Assembly: GCA_036389395.1 (NCBI GenBank)
Contig: DASVPY010000034.1
Location: 122,552 to 186,551, forward strand
Source of the DNA: QHXQ01 sp036389395
GTDB taxonomy: Bacteria; Acidobacteriota; Blastocatellia; Pyrinomonadales; Pyrinomonadaceae
Reading direction: 5' to 3'
DNA: 64,000 nt
A program made the position numbers and the translations under genes. The stretch's first letter is position 1; the number at the start of each line of letters is the position of its first letter. Positions 56,451-64,000 of the stretch are shown here, piece by piece. Below the pieces are notes generated by a model. The model worked only from the letters and a program-made list of their open reading frames with translations, did no database searches and was not told where the DNA came from.

Positions 56451-56558
56451 GCGCGCCGCGGCCGGTGGCAATTCGGGCGCGGGCGTGGTTTAATGCCGCG
56501 CATAACGACAGCGAGCGAAAGTTTTCCTACTCTCAGGCGACAGAGGAGCAGAACAGCC

Positions 56559-56807
<249 letters not shown>

Positions 56808-56929
56808 GGGCGGCGCGGAGGCCCGCCCGCGCGCGGGCGCGGCGCGAGGCCCGCGGCGGCGCGCGCCTGCCGGGGCGGCGCTCGCGGTCGGCGGGCGCGC
56901 GCGGGCGCGTCGGCGCGCGTGGTGCGAAC
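56808..56929. other. Extremely GC-rich spacer between acpP and fabF
   Basis: About 120 bases made almost only of G and C, with many GCGCGC and GGCGGC runs and several possible short stems. No heptad unit and no coding frame with support. Its folding could separate acpP and fabF expression. Confidence 0.45.
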
Positions 56930-58207
56930 ATGGTTACAGATTCCCACGGTCAGGAGCGGTACATCTTGAAACGTCGCGTCGTCGTCACGGGGCTGGGTTT
57001 GATCACGCCCTGCGGCTTGAGCGTCGAGGCCACCTGGGGCGCGCTGATGGCGGGGCGCAGCGGCGTGGACTACATCCGCAAGTTCGACACCGAGAAGTTC
57101 TCCGTCAAGATCGGGGCCGAGGTCAAGGACTTCGATCCGCTGCAATACGTCGAGAAGAAGGAGGCCCGCAAGATGGGGGCCTTCATTCATTTCGCCATCG
57201 CCGCCGCCGACGAGGCGCTCGCCGACAGCGGCCTCAGCGTGACCGAGGAGAACGACGAGCGCGTCGGCACTTACATCAGCAGCGGCATCGGCGACTTCTG
57301 GGCCATCGAGCGCGAGCACGAGAAGCTCCTAAAGGACGGCCCCAGCCGCGTCTCGCCCTTCTTCATCCCGTCGGCCATCGTGAATTTGGCCGCCGGGCAG
57401 GTCTCGATCCGCACGGGCGCGAAGGGGCCGAACTCGGCCACCGCCACCGCCTGCTCGGCGGGCGCGCACGCCATCGGCGACAGCTTGAAGATCATCCAGC
57501 GCGGCGACGCCGACGTGATGATCTGCGGCGGCGCGGAGTCGGCCATCACGCCGATGTCGGTCGCCGGCTTCGCCGCCATGCGCGCGCTCTCGACGCGCAA
57601 CGACGACCCCGTCCACGCCTCGCGCCCCTTCGAGCGCGACCGCGACGGCTTCGTCATCGGCGAGGGCGCGGGCATTCTGATCCTCGAAGAGTTGGAGACG
57701 GCGCGGGCGCGCGGCGCGCGCATCTACGCCGAGTTGGTCGGCTACGGCATGACGGCCGACGCCTTCCACATCACCATGCCGGACGAGACCGCCTCGGGCG
57801 CGCGCCGCGTCATGCAGATGGCGATGCGCGACGCGGGCGTCGCGCCGGAGCAGGTCGCTTACGTCAACGCGCACGGCACGTCCACGCCTTACAACGACAA
57901 GTTCGAGACCTACGCGATCAAGCAGACCTTCGGCGAGCACGCCTACAAGCTCGCCGTCAGTTCGACCAAGTCCATGACGGGTCACCTGCTCGGCGCGGCC
58001 GGCGGCATCGAGGCCGTCTTCTCCGTGCTCGCCGTCCACCGCAACATGCTGCCGCCGACGATCAACTACGTGAACCCCGACCCGGACTGCGACCTCGACT
58101 ACGTGCCCAACGAGCCGCGCGAGGCGCGCATCCAGTACGCCCTCTCCAACAGCTTCGGCTTCGGCGGCACGAACGCCGCGCTGCTGTTCAAGCGGTACGA
58201 GGAATGA
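56930..58207 (+). CDS. fabF: 3-oxoacyl-ACP synthase II
   Basis: Elongating condensing enzyme of fatty-acid synthesis. Catalytic Cys is in ATACSAGAHAIGD, His residues in NAHGTSTPYND and KSMTGHLLGAAGG. From the ATG at 56930 it has 425 residues; from the in-frame TTG at 56966 it has 413 and the Cys becomes residue 163, the usual number, so the TTG start is quite possible. The C-terminus SNSFGFGGTNAALLFKRY is canonical. Confidence 0.95.
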   Translation: MVTDSHGQERYILKRRVVVTGLGLITPCGLSVEATWGALMAGRSGVDYIRKFDTEKFSVKIGAEVKDFDPLQYVEKKEARKMGAFIHFAIAAADEALADSGLSVTEENDERVGTYISSGIGDFWAIEREHEKLLKDGPSRVSPFFIPSAIVNLAAGQVSIRTGAKGPNSATATACSAGAHAIGDSLKIIQRGDADVMICGGAESAITPMSVAGFAAMRALSTRNDDPVHASRPFERDRDGFVIGEGAGILILEELETARARGARIYAELVGYGMTADAFHITMPDETASGARRVMQMAMRDAGVAPEQVAYVNAHGTSTPYNDKFETYAIKQTFGEHAYKLAVSSTKSMTGHLLGAAGGIEAVFSVLAVHRNMLPPTINYVNPDPDCDLDYVPNEPREARIQYALSNSFGFGGTNAALLFKRYEE

Positions 58208-58208
58208 A

Positions 58209-58296
58209 AGCAGGGGCCAGGAGTCAGGAGCCAGAAGCCAGAATGAAAAGCCGGTCTTCCTTCTTCTGGCTTGTGGCTCCTGACTCCTGGCTTCTA
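58209..58296. repeat. Inverted repeat, AGTCAGG/AGCCAGA type, between fabF and etfB
   Basis: GCCAGGAGTCAGGAGCCAGA (58216-58235) pairs with the TTCTGGCTTGTGGCTCCTGA series (58263-58282). The loop is about 25 bases. Confidence 0.88.
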
Positions 58297-58316
58297 ACAC
58301 CAACGGATAACCTTCG

Positions 58317-59084
58317 ATGAAGATCATTGTTCTCATGAAGCAGGTCGCGAACAAGGACGCGATCCTGCGCATCAACAAGGACGCGACGTGGATCGAGGAG
58401 GGCGATCTCTCCTACGAGGTGAACGAGTCGGACGGGTACGCCTTGGAGGAGGCGCTGCGGCTGAAGGAGAAGCACGGCGGCGAGGTCGTCGTCTGCTCGA
58501 TGGGCCCGCAGCGCGTCAAGACGGTCATCAAGGACGCGCTGGCGCGCGGCGCGGATCGCGCCATCCACGTCGCGGGCGACGGGCTGACGCGGCTCGCGCC
58601 GCTGCCGGCCGCGCGCGCGCTCGCCGAAGCCATCCGCGGCGAGCAGCCCGATCTCGTCATGACCGGCTTGCAGTCGGACGACAACGGCTACGGGCAGACG
58701 GGCGTGATCGTGGCCGAGTTGCTGGGCCTGCCGCACGCGACCATCGTCATCGAGGTGGACGCTTCGGGCGAGCAGTTGCGCGTCAAGCGCGAGTTGGAGA
58801 GCGGCTGGTATCAGTGGTACGAGATGCCGCGCCCGGCGCTGCTGACGATCCAGTCGGGCATCAGCCAGATTCGCTACGCCACGCTCAAGGGCATCATGGC
58901 GGCCAAGAAGAAAGAGATCAGAGAGGTCGCGCCCGCCAACGCGGACGCCGCACCCGACCAGCGCGTCGCCAAAATCTACTTCCCGCAGAAGACCAAGCAG
59001 ACCCAGTTCCTCGGCGACGGCGACGCCAAGGCCGGCGCGGCCCAACTCGCGGAGAAGCTGCGCTCGGAGGCGCGAATATTTTAA
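58317..59084 (+). CDS. etfB: Electron transfer flavoprotein, beta subunit
   Basis: AMP-binding subunit of the soluble carrier that takes electrons from acyl-CoA dehydrogenases. 255 residues. MKIIVLMKQVANKDAILRI opens it; ESDGYALEEALRLKE, LVMTGLQSDDNGYGQTG and PALLTIQSGISQIRYATLKGI are family stretches. It pairs with etfA. Its position after the fab genes and thiolase/dehydrogenase suggests shared control of fatty-acid synthesis and breakdown. Confidence 0.95.
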   Translation: MKIIVLMKQVANKDAILRINKDATWIEEGDLSYEVNESDGYALEEALRLKEKHGGEVVVCSMGPQRVKTVIKDALARGADRAIHVAGDGLTRLAPLPAARALAEAIRGEQPDLVMTGLQSDDNGYGQTGVIVAELLGLPHATIVIEVDASGEQLRVKRELESGWYQWYEMPRPALLTIQSGISQIRYATLKGIMAAKKKEIREVAPANADAAPDQRVAKIYFPQKTKQTQFLGDGDAKAGAAQLAEKLRSEARIF

Positions 59085-59096
59085 GAAGCTGTTAGC

Positions 59097-59196
59097 GATT
59101 AGCTGTTAGCTTTTGCTTGATGACAGGCGGACACGTCTTAGCCTGTCCAAGCTTGAGCGGCACGCAACAGCTAACGGCTAACAGCTAGCAGCTAAT
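59097..59196. repeat. Inverted repeat, heptads AGCTGTT/AGCGATT, with a second hairpin in its loop
   Basis: AGCTGTT, AGCGATT, AGCTGTT, AGC (59098-59121) pairs with the CAGCTAACGGCTAACAGCTA series (59167-59192). Inside, GACAGGC (59132-59138) pairs with GCCTGTC (59151-59157). It ends at the base before the etfA ATG. Confidence 0.9.
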
Positions 59197-59197
59197 C

Positions 59198-60178
59198 ATG
59201 CCAAACGGAATCTTAGTTTTCGCGGAACACCGCGGCGGGACGTTCGGGAAGACGACGTTCGAGGCGGTCGCGGCCGGGCAGCAGTTGGGCGCGGCACTGG
59301 GGCAGCCGGTCTCGGCGGTCGTCGTCGGCGCGGACGCCGGGCCGGCGCAGGAGATCGCGCCTTACAAACTCGACAAGGTTGTCTCGGTCGAGCACGCGGC
59401 GCTGGCCGACTACACGCCGGACGGCTACGCCGACGCGCTCGAGCAGGCGATCAAGCAACTCAATCCGCAGTTCGTCGTCATGCCGCACACTTATCTCGTG
59501 CGCGACTGCGCGCCGAAGCTGGCGGCCCGCTTCGGGCGCGACGTGATCAGCGACTGCGTGCGCGCCTCCGTCGCCGACGGCGCAGTCACGTTCGCGCGCC
59601 GCATCTTCCTCGGCAAGCTCGACGCCGACGTTGTGCCGGCGGGCGAGCCGCTGGTCTTCGCCACGTTCCAGTCGGGCGCTTACCGCGCGGAGCAGGCGGA
59701 GCGCGGCGCGAATGCCGCGGCGGTCGAGTCGCTGCCGGTCGAGGTCGGCGCGGTGCGGATGCGGCCCGAGCCGCCGTTCCAGGAGGTGAAGCAGGCGGTT
59801 GACTTGACGAAGGCGGACGTGATCGTCGCGGTCGGGCGCGGCATCAAGAGCCAGGAGAACCTGGCGCTGGTGCAACAACTCGCCGACGCGCTCGGCGCGG
59901 AGTTGGCCGCCTCGCGCCCGATCTGCGACGCGGGCTGGCTGCCGATTGACCGGCAGATCGGCTCGTCTGGACAGACCGTCGCGCCGAAGCTCTACGTCGC
60001 GCTCGGCATCTCCGGCGCGATCCAACACCTCGTCGGCATGAAGAACGCGGGCACGATTGTCGCCGTCAACAAAGACCCGGAAGCGCCCATCTTCGACATC
60101 GCCGACTACGGCATCGTCGGCGACTTGTTCGAGGTCGTCCCCGTCCTAACTGAAGAGATCAAGAAGCTGAAGGGCTGA
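59198..60178 (+). CDS. etfA: Electron transfer flavoprotein, alpha subunit
   Basis: FAD-binding subunit. 326 residues. The C-terminal FAD domain is clear: VAVGRGIKSQENLALVQQLA, GAELAASRPICDAGWLP, QIGSSGQTVAPKLYVALGIS, GAIQHLVGMKNAGTIVAVNK and FDIADYGIVGDLFEVVP. Last gene before a strong bidirectional terminator. No Shine-Dalgarno is seen, since the repeat touches the ATG. Confidence 0.96.
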   Translation: MPNGILVFAEHRGGTFGKTTFEAVAAGQQLGAALGQPVSAVVVGADAGPAQEIAPYKLDKVVSVEHAALADYTPDGYADALEQAIKQLNPQFVVMPHTYLVRDCAPKLAARFGRDVISDCVRASVADGAVTFARRIFLGKLDADVVPAGEPLVFATFQSGAYRAEQAERGANAAAVESLPVEVGAVRMRPEPPFQEVKQAVDLTKADVIVAVGRGIKSQENLALVQQLADALGAELAASRPICDAGWLPIDRQIGSSGQTVAPKLYVALGISGAIQHLVGMKNAGTIVAVNKDPEAPIFDIADYGIVGDLFEVVPVLTEEIKKLKG

Positions 60179-60200
60179 AGCCGACGCACGCGGGCGGACG

Positions 60201-60240
60201 GCAAAAGGCGGCGCGGGCCTCGCGCCGCCTTTTGCGTTTT
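60201..60240. terminator. Bidirectional intrinsic terminator between etfA and the Sco1-like gene
   Basis: A perfect 15-base-pair stem (60201-60215 with 60221-60235) and 5-base loop. TTTT follows on the plus strand; AAAAG within the left arm gives U-rich sequence on the minus strand. Confidence 0.85.
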
Positions 60241-60306
60241 CGTCGCCGCGTTAGTCAGTCGTCTGCGGCGCGCGCGTGTTTGAATACCACGCGCGCCGAC
60301 CCGCGG

Positions 60307-61212
60307 TCATTCGGCCGCCGGCACTTCCTTGCCTTCGCGCAGCAGTTTCAGATCGCGCAGCACGTCGTCGGGCTTCCACTCGTTGCCGCGGTAAATCTTG
60401 ACGAGCCGGCCGTCGGGGCCGACGAGCGCGGTGCGCAGCGAGTGGACGATCTGCGTGCCGTCCTGCGTGTAGGTCAGCCCGCAGAACTGCGCGAGCCGCT
60501 TGATCTCTTCGGGTCGGCCCGTCGCCAACTCCCACTGCTCGAACCGCTCGCCCTGGTACGCCTCCGTGTGCGCCGCGCCGTAGCTGCGCAGCACCTTGGG
60601 CGTGTCGTAGTCCGGATCGAGCGTCACGCTCAGCAGGTGCGCGTAAGCGCCCAAGTCAGGCTCGGCGGCCAGTGCGCGCGCGAGCGCCGCGAAGTTCGTG
60701 CTCATGCGCGTGCAGAACTCCGGCAGCGGGCAGCGCGTGTAGATGAACGTGACGAGCAAGGCCCGACCGTGGTACTGGCGCAGGCTGACGGGGCGTCCGT
60801 CCTGATTGGTCAGCGTGAAGTCGGGGAAGGGCGCGCCGGGCTGCGGCTCGGCGGCCGCGGCCGGCTCAGCGGCCCCGCCCGCGGGGCCGGCCGTCTGCGT
60901 GATGATCGGCTCTTCGAGCCAGGAGCGTTCGCCGTCAACGACGAGCGTCGCCTGGATGCGGTCGCCGCGCTGCATCACGTCGTAGGCCGACGGCTCGCGC
61001 AGCGTGAACGGCATCGTCATGCCTTCCATCAGTCCGGGCACGGCCTCGTGCTGTATAACGACCTGCTGCTGCCCCTTGTCGAAGGAGACGATTGTGCCTT
61101 TCAACTCGTAGCGCCGCCCCGCCGACTCGCGCGCCGCGGGGGCGCAGGCGCACGCCGGCAAGAGCAGCAAGCAGAGGCCGAGAAAGATAACGTGTCGGGT
61201 GCTGTGTCGCAT
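60307..61212 (-). CDS. Sco1/SenC-type copper protein fused to a CusF-like copper-binding domain
   Basis: 301 residues with a lipoprotein-type signal (LLLLPACAC). Residues about 35-100 (YELKGTIVSFDKGQQQVVIQ and PGLMEGMTMPF) match the small copper-binding domain of CusF/CopK-like proteins. A Pro/Ala linker leads to a thioredoxin-fold SCO domain (about 135-295) with FIYTRCPLPEFC, where the two Cys are spaced by five residues rather than three, and the copper His in QIVHSLRTALV. It likely delivers copper to cytochrome oxidase. Convergent with etfA and divergent from the regulator. Confidence 0.9.
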   Translation of the reverse strand: MRHSTRHVIFLGLCLLLLPACACAPAARESAGRRYELKGTIVSFDKGQQQVVIQHEAVPGLMEGMTMPFTLREPSAYDVMQRGDRIQATLVVDGERSWLEEPIITQTAGPAGGAAEPAAAAEPQPGAPFPDFTLTNQDGRPVSLRQYHGRALLVTFIYTRCPLPEFCTRMSTNFAALARALAAEPDLGAYAHLLSVTLDPDYDTPKVLRSYGAAHTEAYQGERFEQWELATGRPEEIKRLAQFCGLTYTQDGTQIVHSLRTALVGPDGRLVKIYRGNEWKPDDVLRDLKLLREGKEVPAAE

Positions 61213-61431
61213 GGGTTAAAGCGGGAGCCGCCGCACAGCTTACTCCGCGGGCCGGCGCGCCCACAAATCCCGAACGGGAAATATTGCGTTCCGACCGAAC
61301 ATGAGGTTAGGATGCTGAGGTTTGCGCAAGGCAGTAACGCTGTCTCCCCGGCGAAACAGGTACGCGAAACCTGACCCGCGGGCGGCTCACCGAGTTAACA
61401 ACTTGGCCGAATCTCGCTGGCACGAACTTTC
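61213..61431. other. Divergent spacer between the Sco1-like gene and the regulator
   Basis: 219 bases. Includes the small inverted repeat CAGGT-N7-ACCTG near 61358-61374 and a TGGCACG at 61418-61424. No convincing -10/-35 pair was found on either strand, and no gene. Confidence 0.35.
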
Positions 61432-63690
61432 ATGAACTTAGCAACTTCGTTGCTCCAACGGCTGGACGAACCGCGGCTCAGTCCGACAGAGAAAGCGCGG
61501 CTGCGCTGTGCGCTGGCTAAGGCGCTCGCGGACGCGGGCAACTACGAGGCGGCGAGCCACGGGCTGGGGGCGTACTGGGCGGGCGTCGGCGTGCGGCCGG
61601 TGCTGTCGGGGCTGGACGAAGATACGCAGGCCGAACTGTTGCTGCGCGTCGGCGCGCTGAGCGGTTGGCTGGGCAGCGCGCGGCAGTTGGCCGGCGCGCA
61701 GGAGGCGGCGAAAGACCTGCTCAGCGAGAGCATTGCGCGCTTCGAGGCGCTGGGCGCGGCCAGCAAGGCCGCCGAAGCGCAGATCGAGATCGCCTGGTGC
61801 TATCTGCGCGAAGGCGCGCACGACGAGGCGCGTCTGCTCCTGCGTCTGGCGCTCGAACGACTGGGGCCGGCCGACTGCGAGTTGCGCGCCATCGCGCTCG
61901 TCCGCTGGGCTTCAATCGAGCGCGCCGCCGACCGTGTACACGACGCGCTGGCGCGTCTGTTCGAGGCCGAGCCGCTGGCGCTGGCCAGCGACAACGACGC
62001 GCTCAAGGGCAAGTTTCACAGCGCGCTGGCGACCATCCTGGCCGCGCTCGGCGACGCCGAAGGCCGGCCCGATTACATAGACCGCGCGCTCATCGAATAC
62101 GCCGCCGCGAGCTTCCATTTCGAGCAGTCCGGGCACGCGCGCTACTGCGCCCGCGTCGAAAACAACCTCGGCTTCCTGTTCTATCGGCTCGCGCGCTTTG
62201 CCGAAGCGCACGAGCACCTGCGCCGCGCGCGCAGTCTGTTCGTCAGCGTGAAAGAGCCGGGCAGCACGGCGCAGGTGGACGAGACTATCGCCCGCGCCCT
62301 GCTGGCCGAGGGGCGCACGGCCGAAGCCGAGCGGCGCGCCGCCCAGGCCGTGCGGGCGCTCTCGGCCGGCGACGAGCAGGCTCCCTTGGCCGAGGCTCTG
62401 ACCACGCACGGCATCGCGCTGGCGCGTCTGCGCCGCCTGCCGGAAGCCCGCGCCGCCTTCGAGCGCGCGCAGGTGACGGCCGAGCGCGCGGGCGACGAAG
62501 AGGGCGCGGGCCGCGCCGTCCTGTCGCTGCTCGAAGAGTTGGGCGCGGCGCTCACGCCGCCAGAGCGGCGCGCGCTCTACCGGCAGGCCGACCGCCTGCT
62601 CGCGCGGGCGCAGCACGCCGAGACGCTCGCGCGCCTGCGCGCCTGCGCCCGCGGGTTGCTCGACGAAGACGAAGCGCCGCCGGCCGACGTGGCCGCGCCC
62701 GTCTTCGTCCACGCCGCCGCGCAGACGGCCGAACTCTTGCGCGAGGCGCGGCTCGTCGCGCAGGCGGACGGGGCCGTGCTGCTCTCGGGCGAGACGGGGA
62801 CGGGCAAAGAGGTCTTGGCCCGACTGCTGCACGGGTGGAGCGGCCGGCGCGGGCCGTTCGTCGCGGTCAACTGCGCGGCGTTGTGCGCCACGCTGTTCGA
62901 GTCGCAACTGTTCGGCCACCGCAAGGGCAGCTTCACCGACGCGACCGATGACTACGCGGGCGCGGCCCGCGCGGCCGCGGGCGGCACGCTGTTCCTAGAC
63001 GAGATCGGCGAGCTGGACTTGGCGAACCAGGCCAAGCTGCTCCGCCTGATCGAGCAGGGCGAGGTCTACGCGGTCGGCAGCGCGATGCCGGAGCGCGTCA
63101 ACGTCCGCATCGTCGCCGCGACCAACCACGATCTGGTGCGGCAGATCGAGCGCGGGCGTTTCCGCCCCGATCTGTTCTACCGCCTCGCCGGCTTCCACCT
63201 GCTGCTCAGCCCCCTGCGCGAGCGGCCCGACGACATCCCTGCGCTCGCGCGCCACTTCATCGAAGAGGCCGCGCGGCTGCACGCCAAGCGCATCGTCTTC
63301 CCGCCGGAGACGGTCGAGGCCATGCGCGCCCTGCCGCTCGCGGGCAACGTGCGCGAACTGCGCGCGCTCGTCGAGCGCACCTACATCACCGCGCCCGACG
63401 GGGCCGTCATCGCGCCGACGGCGGTCGAGACCGTGGCGCTGCGCGGCACGCAGAAGGCCGGCTTCGCCGAACAGTGGGCCGGCTGCTCGCTCGAAGAGGA
63501 GATGCGCGCCTACGAGGGGCGCTTGATCCGGCTCGCCCTGGACACGGCGCAGGGCAGCGTGACCGGCGCGGCGCGGCTGTTGCAGATCACGCATCAGGGC
63601 CTCGCCTACATCCTGGGCGGCCGCCAGAAGGCGCTGCTTGCGAAACGCAGGCCGCCACGCCAGCGCCGCGCCCGCCTCATGCCGCGATGA
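61432..63690 (+). CDS. TPR sensor / AAA+ sigma-54-interaction-type regulator with altered GAFTGA loop
   Basis: 752 residues. About 1-390 is a helical TPR-like array (repeats such as ARFAEAHEHLRRARSLFVSV). The AAA+ domain is at about 425-670: Walker A GETGTGKE (near 452), Walker B GGTLFLDEIGEL (near 520), sensor I RIVAATNHDL, Arg finger GRFRPDLFYRL, and WAG-type second region PLAGNVREL. The GAFTGA loop needed to contact sigma-54 reads GSFTDA. A C-terminal Fis-like helix-turn-helix (QGSVTGAARLLQITHQGLAY) is followed by a basic tail. No receiver domain. It may be regulated by TPR partner binding and may not activate sigma-54 normally (inference). Confidence 0.85.
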   Translation: MNLATSLLQRLDEPRLSPTEKARLRCALAKALADAGNYEAASHGLGAYWAGVGVRPVLSGLDEDTQAELLLRVGALSGWLGSARQLAGAQEAAKDLLSESIARFEALGAASKAAEAQIEIAWCYLREGAHDEARLLLRLALERLGPADCELRAIALVRWASIERAADRVHDALARLFEAEPLALASDNDALKGKFHSALATILAALGDAEGRPDYIDRALIEYAAASFHFEQSGHARYCARVENNLGFLFYRLARFAEAHEHLRRARSLFVSVKEPGSTAQVDETIARALLAEGRTAEAERRAAQAVRALSAGDEQAPLAEALTTHGIALARLRRLPEARAAFERAQVTAERAGDEEGAGRAVLSLLEELGAALTPPERRALYRQADRLLARAQHAETLARLRACARGLLDEDEAPPADVAAPVFVHAAAQTAELLREARLVAQADGAVLLSGETGTGKEVLARLLHGWSGRRGPFVAVNCAALCATLFESQLFGHRKGSFTDATDDYAGAARAAAGGTLFLDEIGELDLANQAKLLRLIEQGEVYAVGSAMPERVNVRIVAATNHDLVRQIERGRFRPDLFYRLAGFHLLLSPLRERPDDIPALARHFIEEAARLHAKRIVFPPETVEAMRALPLAGNVRELRALVERTYITAPDGAVIAPTAVETVALRGTQKAGFAEQWAGCSLEEEMRAYEGRLIRLALDTAQGSVTGAARLLQITHQGLAYILGGRQKALLAKRRPPRQRRARLMPR

Positions 63691-63907
63691 CTGGTTAAAC
63701 CGCCCGCCCAGCCACAGTGTTGGCTTTGCCCACAAAGTCCCGCCCAAAGACTACTTTGTAGTCAACTGCTCACTTTATGGTCAACTTTATGGTCAAGGTG
63801 TGCGCGGTGGGCGGGCAATGGTTATAGGCGTTTCGGCTTACCACCTACCATTAAAAGTAATGGGTCATGACTAGATAACGACCTGCGAGTAGGCGTTAAA
63901 CTGAGTC
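63691..63907. other. AT-richer spacer before the transposase, with three 13-base direct repeats
   Basis: ACTTTRTRGTCAA occurs three times (63753-63765, 63772-63784, 63784-63796). The first overlaps the palindrome GACTAC-TTT-GTAGTC (63749-63763). Composition drops sharply in GC compared with the regulator gene. Probably the left end of the insertion sequence, but its terminal inverted repeat could not be fixed because the right end is outside the window. Confidence 0.45.
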
Positions 63908-64000
63908 ATGGCAGTCAGTTCTAAGCAATTTGTTCGCGCACGAATTTCTCGTGCTAAATTTCGCCAGCTCCTCAAGCTCTTTGCGCTTGATTTAACTGCC
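63908..64000 (+). mobile_element. IS1595-type transposase, N-terminal 31 codons (cut by window edge)
   Basis: From the ATG at 63908 the frame is open to the window end and reads MAVSSKQFVRARISRAKF, then RQLLKLFALDLTA. This matches my memory of IS1595-family transposases, whose N-terminus carries a helix-turn-helix zinc-ribbon region and continues into a DDE-type ISXO2-like domain. Codon use and base composition are AT-richer than in the rest of the window, consistent with a recent insertion. Confidence 0.7.

Noticed and set aside
61418..61434. TGGCACG-N4-TTCA as a sigma-54 promoter of the regulator
   Set aside because: The -12 half lacks TTGC and overlaps the ATG, so transcription would begin inside the gene.

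Overview
The window is a GC-rich, gene-dense bacterial chromosome segment that looks like Acidobacteriota, most likely class Blastocatellia. This is inferred from gene content: large secreted proteins with Calx-beta and DUF4214-type modules, a protein with a Solibacter-type (TIGR03437-like) domain plus lamin-tail domains, and a paralogous family ending in a Cys-rich knot and an EF-hand-like calcium domain. No rRNA or tRNA gene was seen to test the placement.

Region by region. 1-13.7 kb (minus strand): a respiratory complex I operon, nuoA-B-C-D-E-[SIMPL-domain gene]-F-G-H-J-K-L-M (nuoM cut by the window edge), with nuoI absent from its usual place between nuoH and nuoJ. 13.7-28.2 kb (plus): a lineage-type protein of unknown role, thiS, a membrane protein, a large SPFH/flotillin-like protein, a DsbA-like oxidoreductase with a SurA/PpiC-like N-terminus, a secreted EF-hand-like protein, a giant sedolisin-type protease and thiG. 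28.2-38 kb: a GxxExxY nuclease-like gene boxed by inverted repeats, a 2031-residue lamin-tail/propeller protein, a GNAT acetyltransferase, and a second EF-hand-like gene apparently split by a frameshift. 38-48.4 kb: bifunctional homocysteine methyltransferase/methylene-THF reductase, a beta-helix protein, a DPP4-like peptidase, mutM, and a phosphohexomutase coupled to a sugar-nucleotide pyrophosphorylase. 48.4-60.2 kb (plus): thiolase, 3-hydroxyacyl-CoA dehydrogenase and a zinc-ribbon/TPR protein, then yceD-rpmF-plsX-fabH-fabD-acpP-fabF and etfBA, i.e. fatty-acid synthesis next to beta-oxidation-type enzymes and their electron carrier. 60.2-64 kb: a Sco1-like copper protein, a TPR/AAA+ regulator with a degenerate GAFTGA loop, and the first 31 codons of an IS1595-type transposase.

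The most unusual feature is not a gene. About nineteen intergenic spacers, many inside operons, hold long imperfect inverted repeats whose arms are tandem short units, usually with a strict 7-base period (AGTCAGR, GTTAGAT, GACGAGT, GTTCAAC, GGGATGA, GTTAGTT, ACTGAAA and others), sometimes 8 or 9 bases. Arms are matched within an element, but the unit differs between elements, and the loops are unrelated. Some are nested, several lie directly against start codons, and in three genes (yceD, plsX, the phosphohexomutase) the repeat supplies the last codons and the stop. The 9-base CACAGAGG type also forms the two ends of a cassette around the GxxExxY gene. This looks like a multi-family, operon-tolerated repeat system, resembling the heptanucleotide repeats of filamentous cyanobacteria, with a candidate trans-acting protein in the same window.

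Gene starts were moved from the longest open frame where signal peptides, ribosome binding sites, promoters or family lengths supported it; each case is noted.
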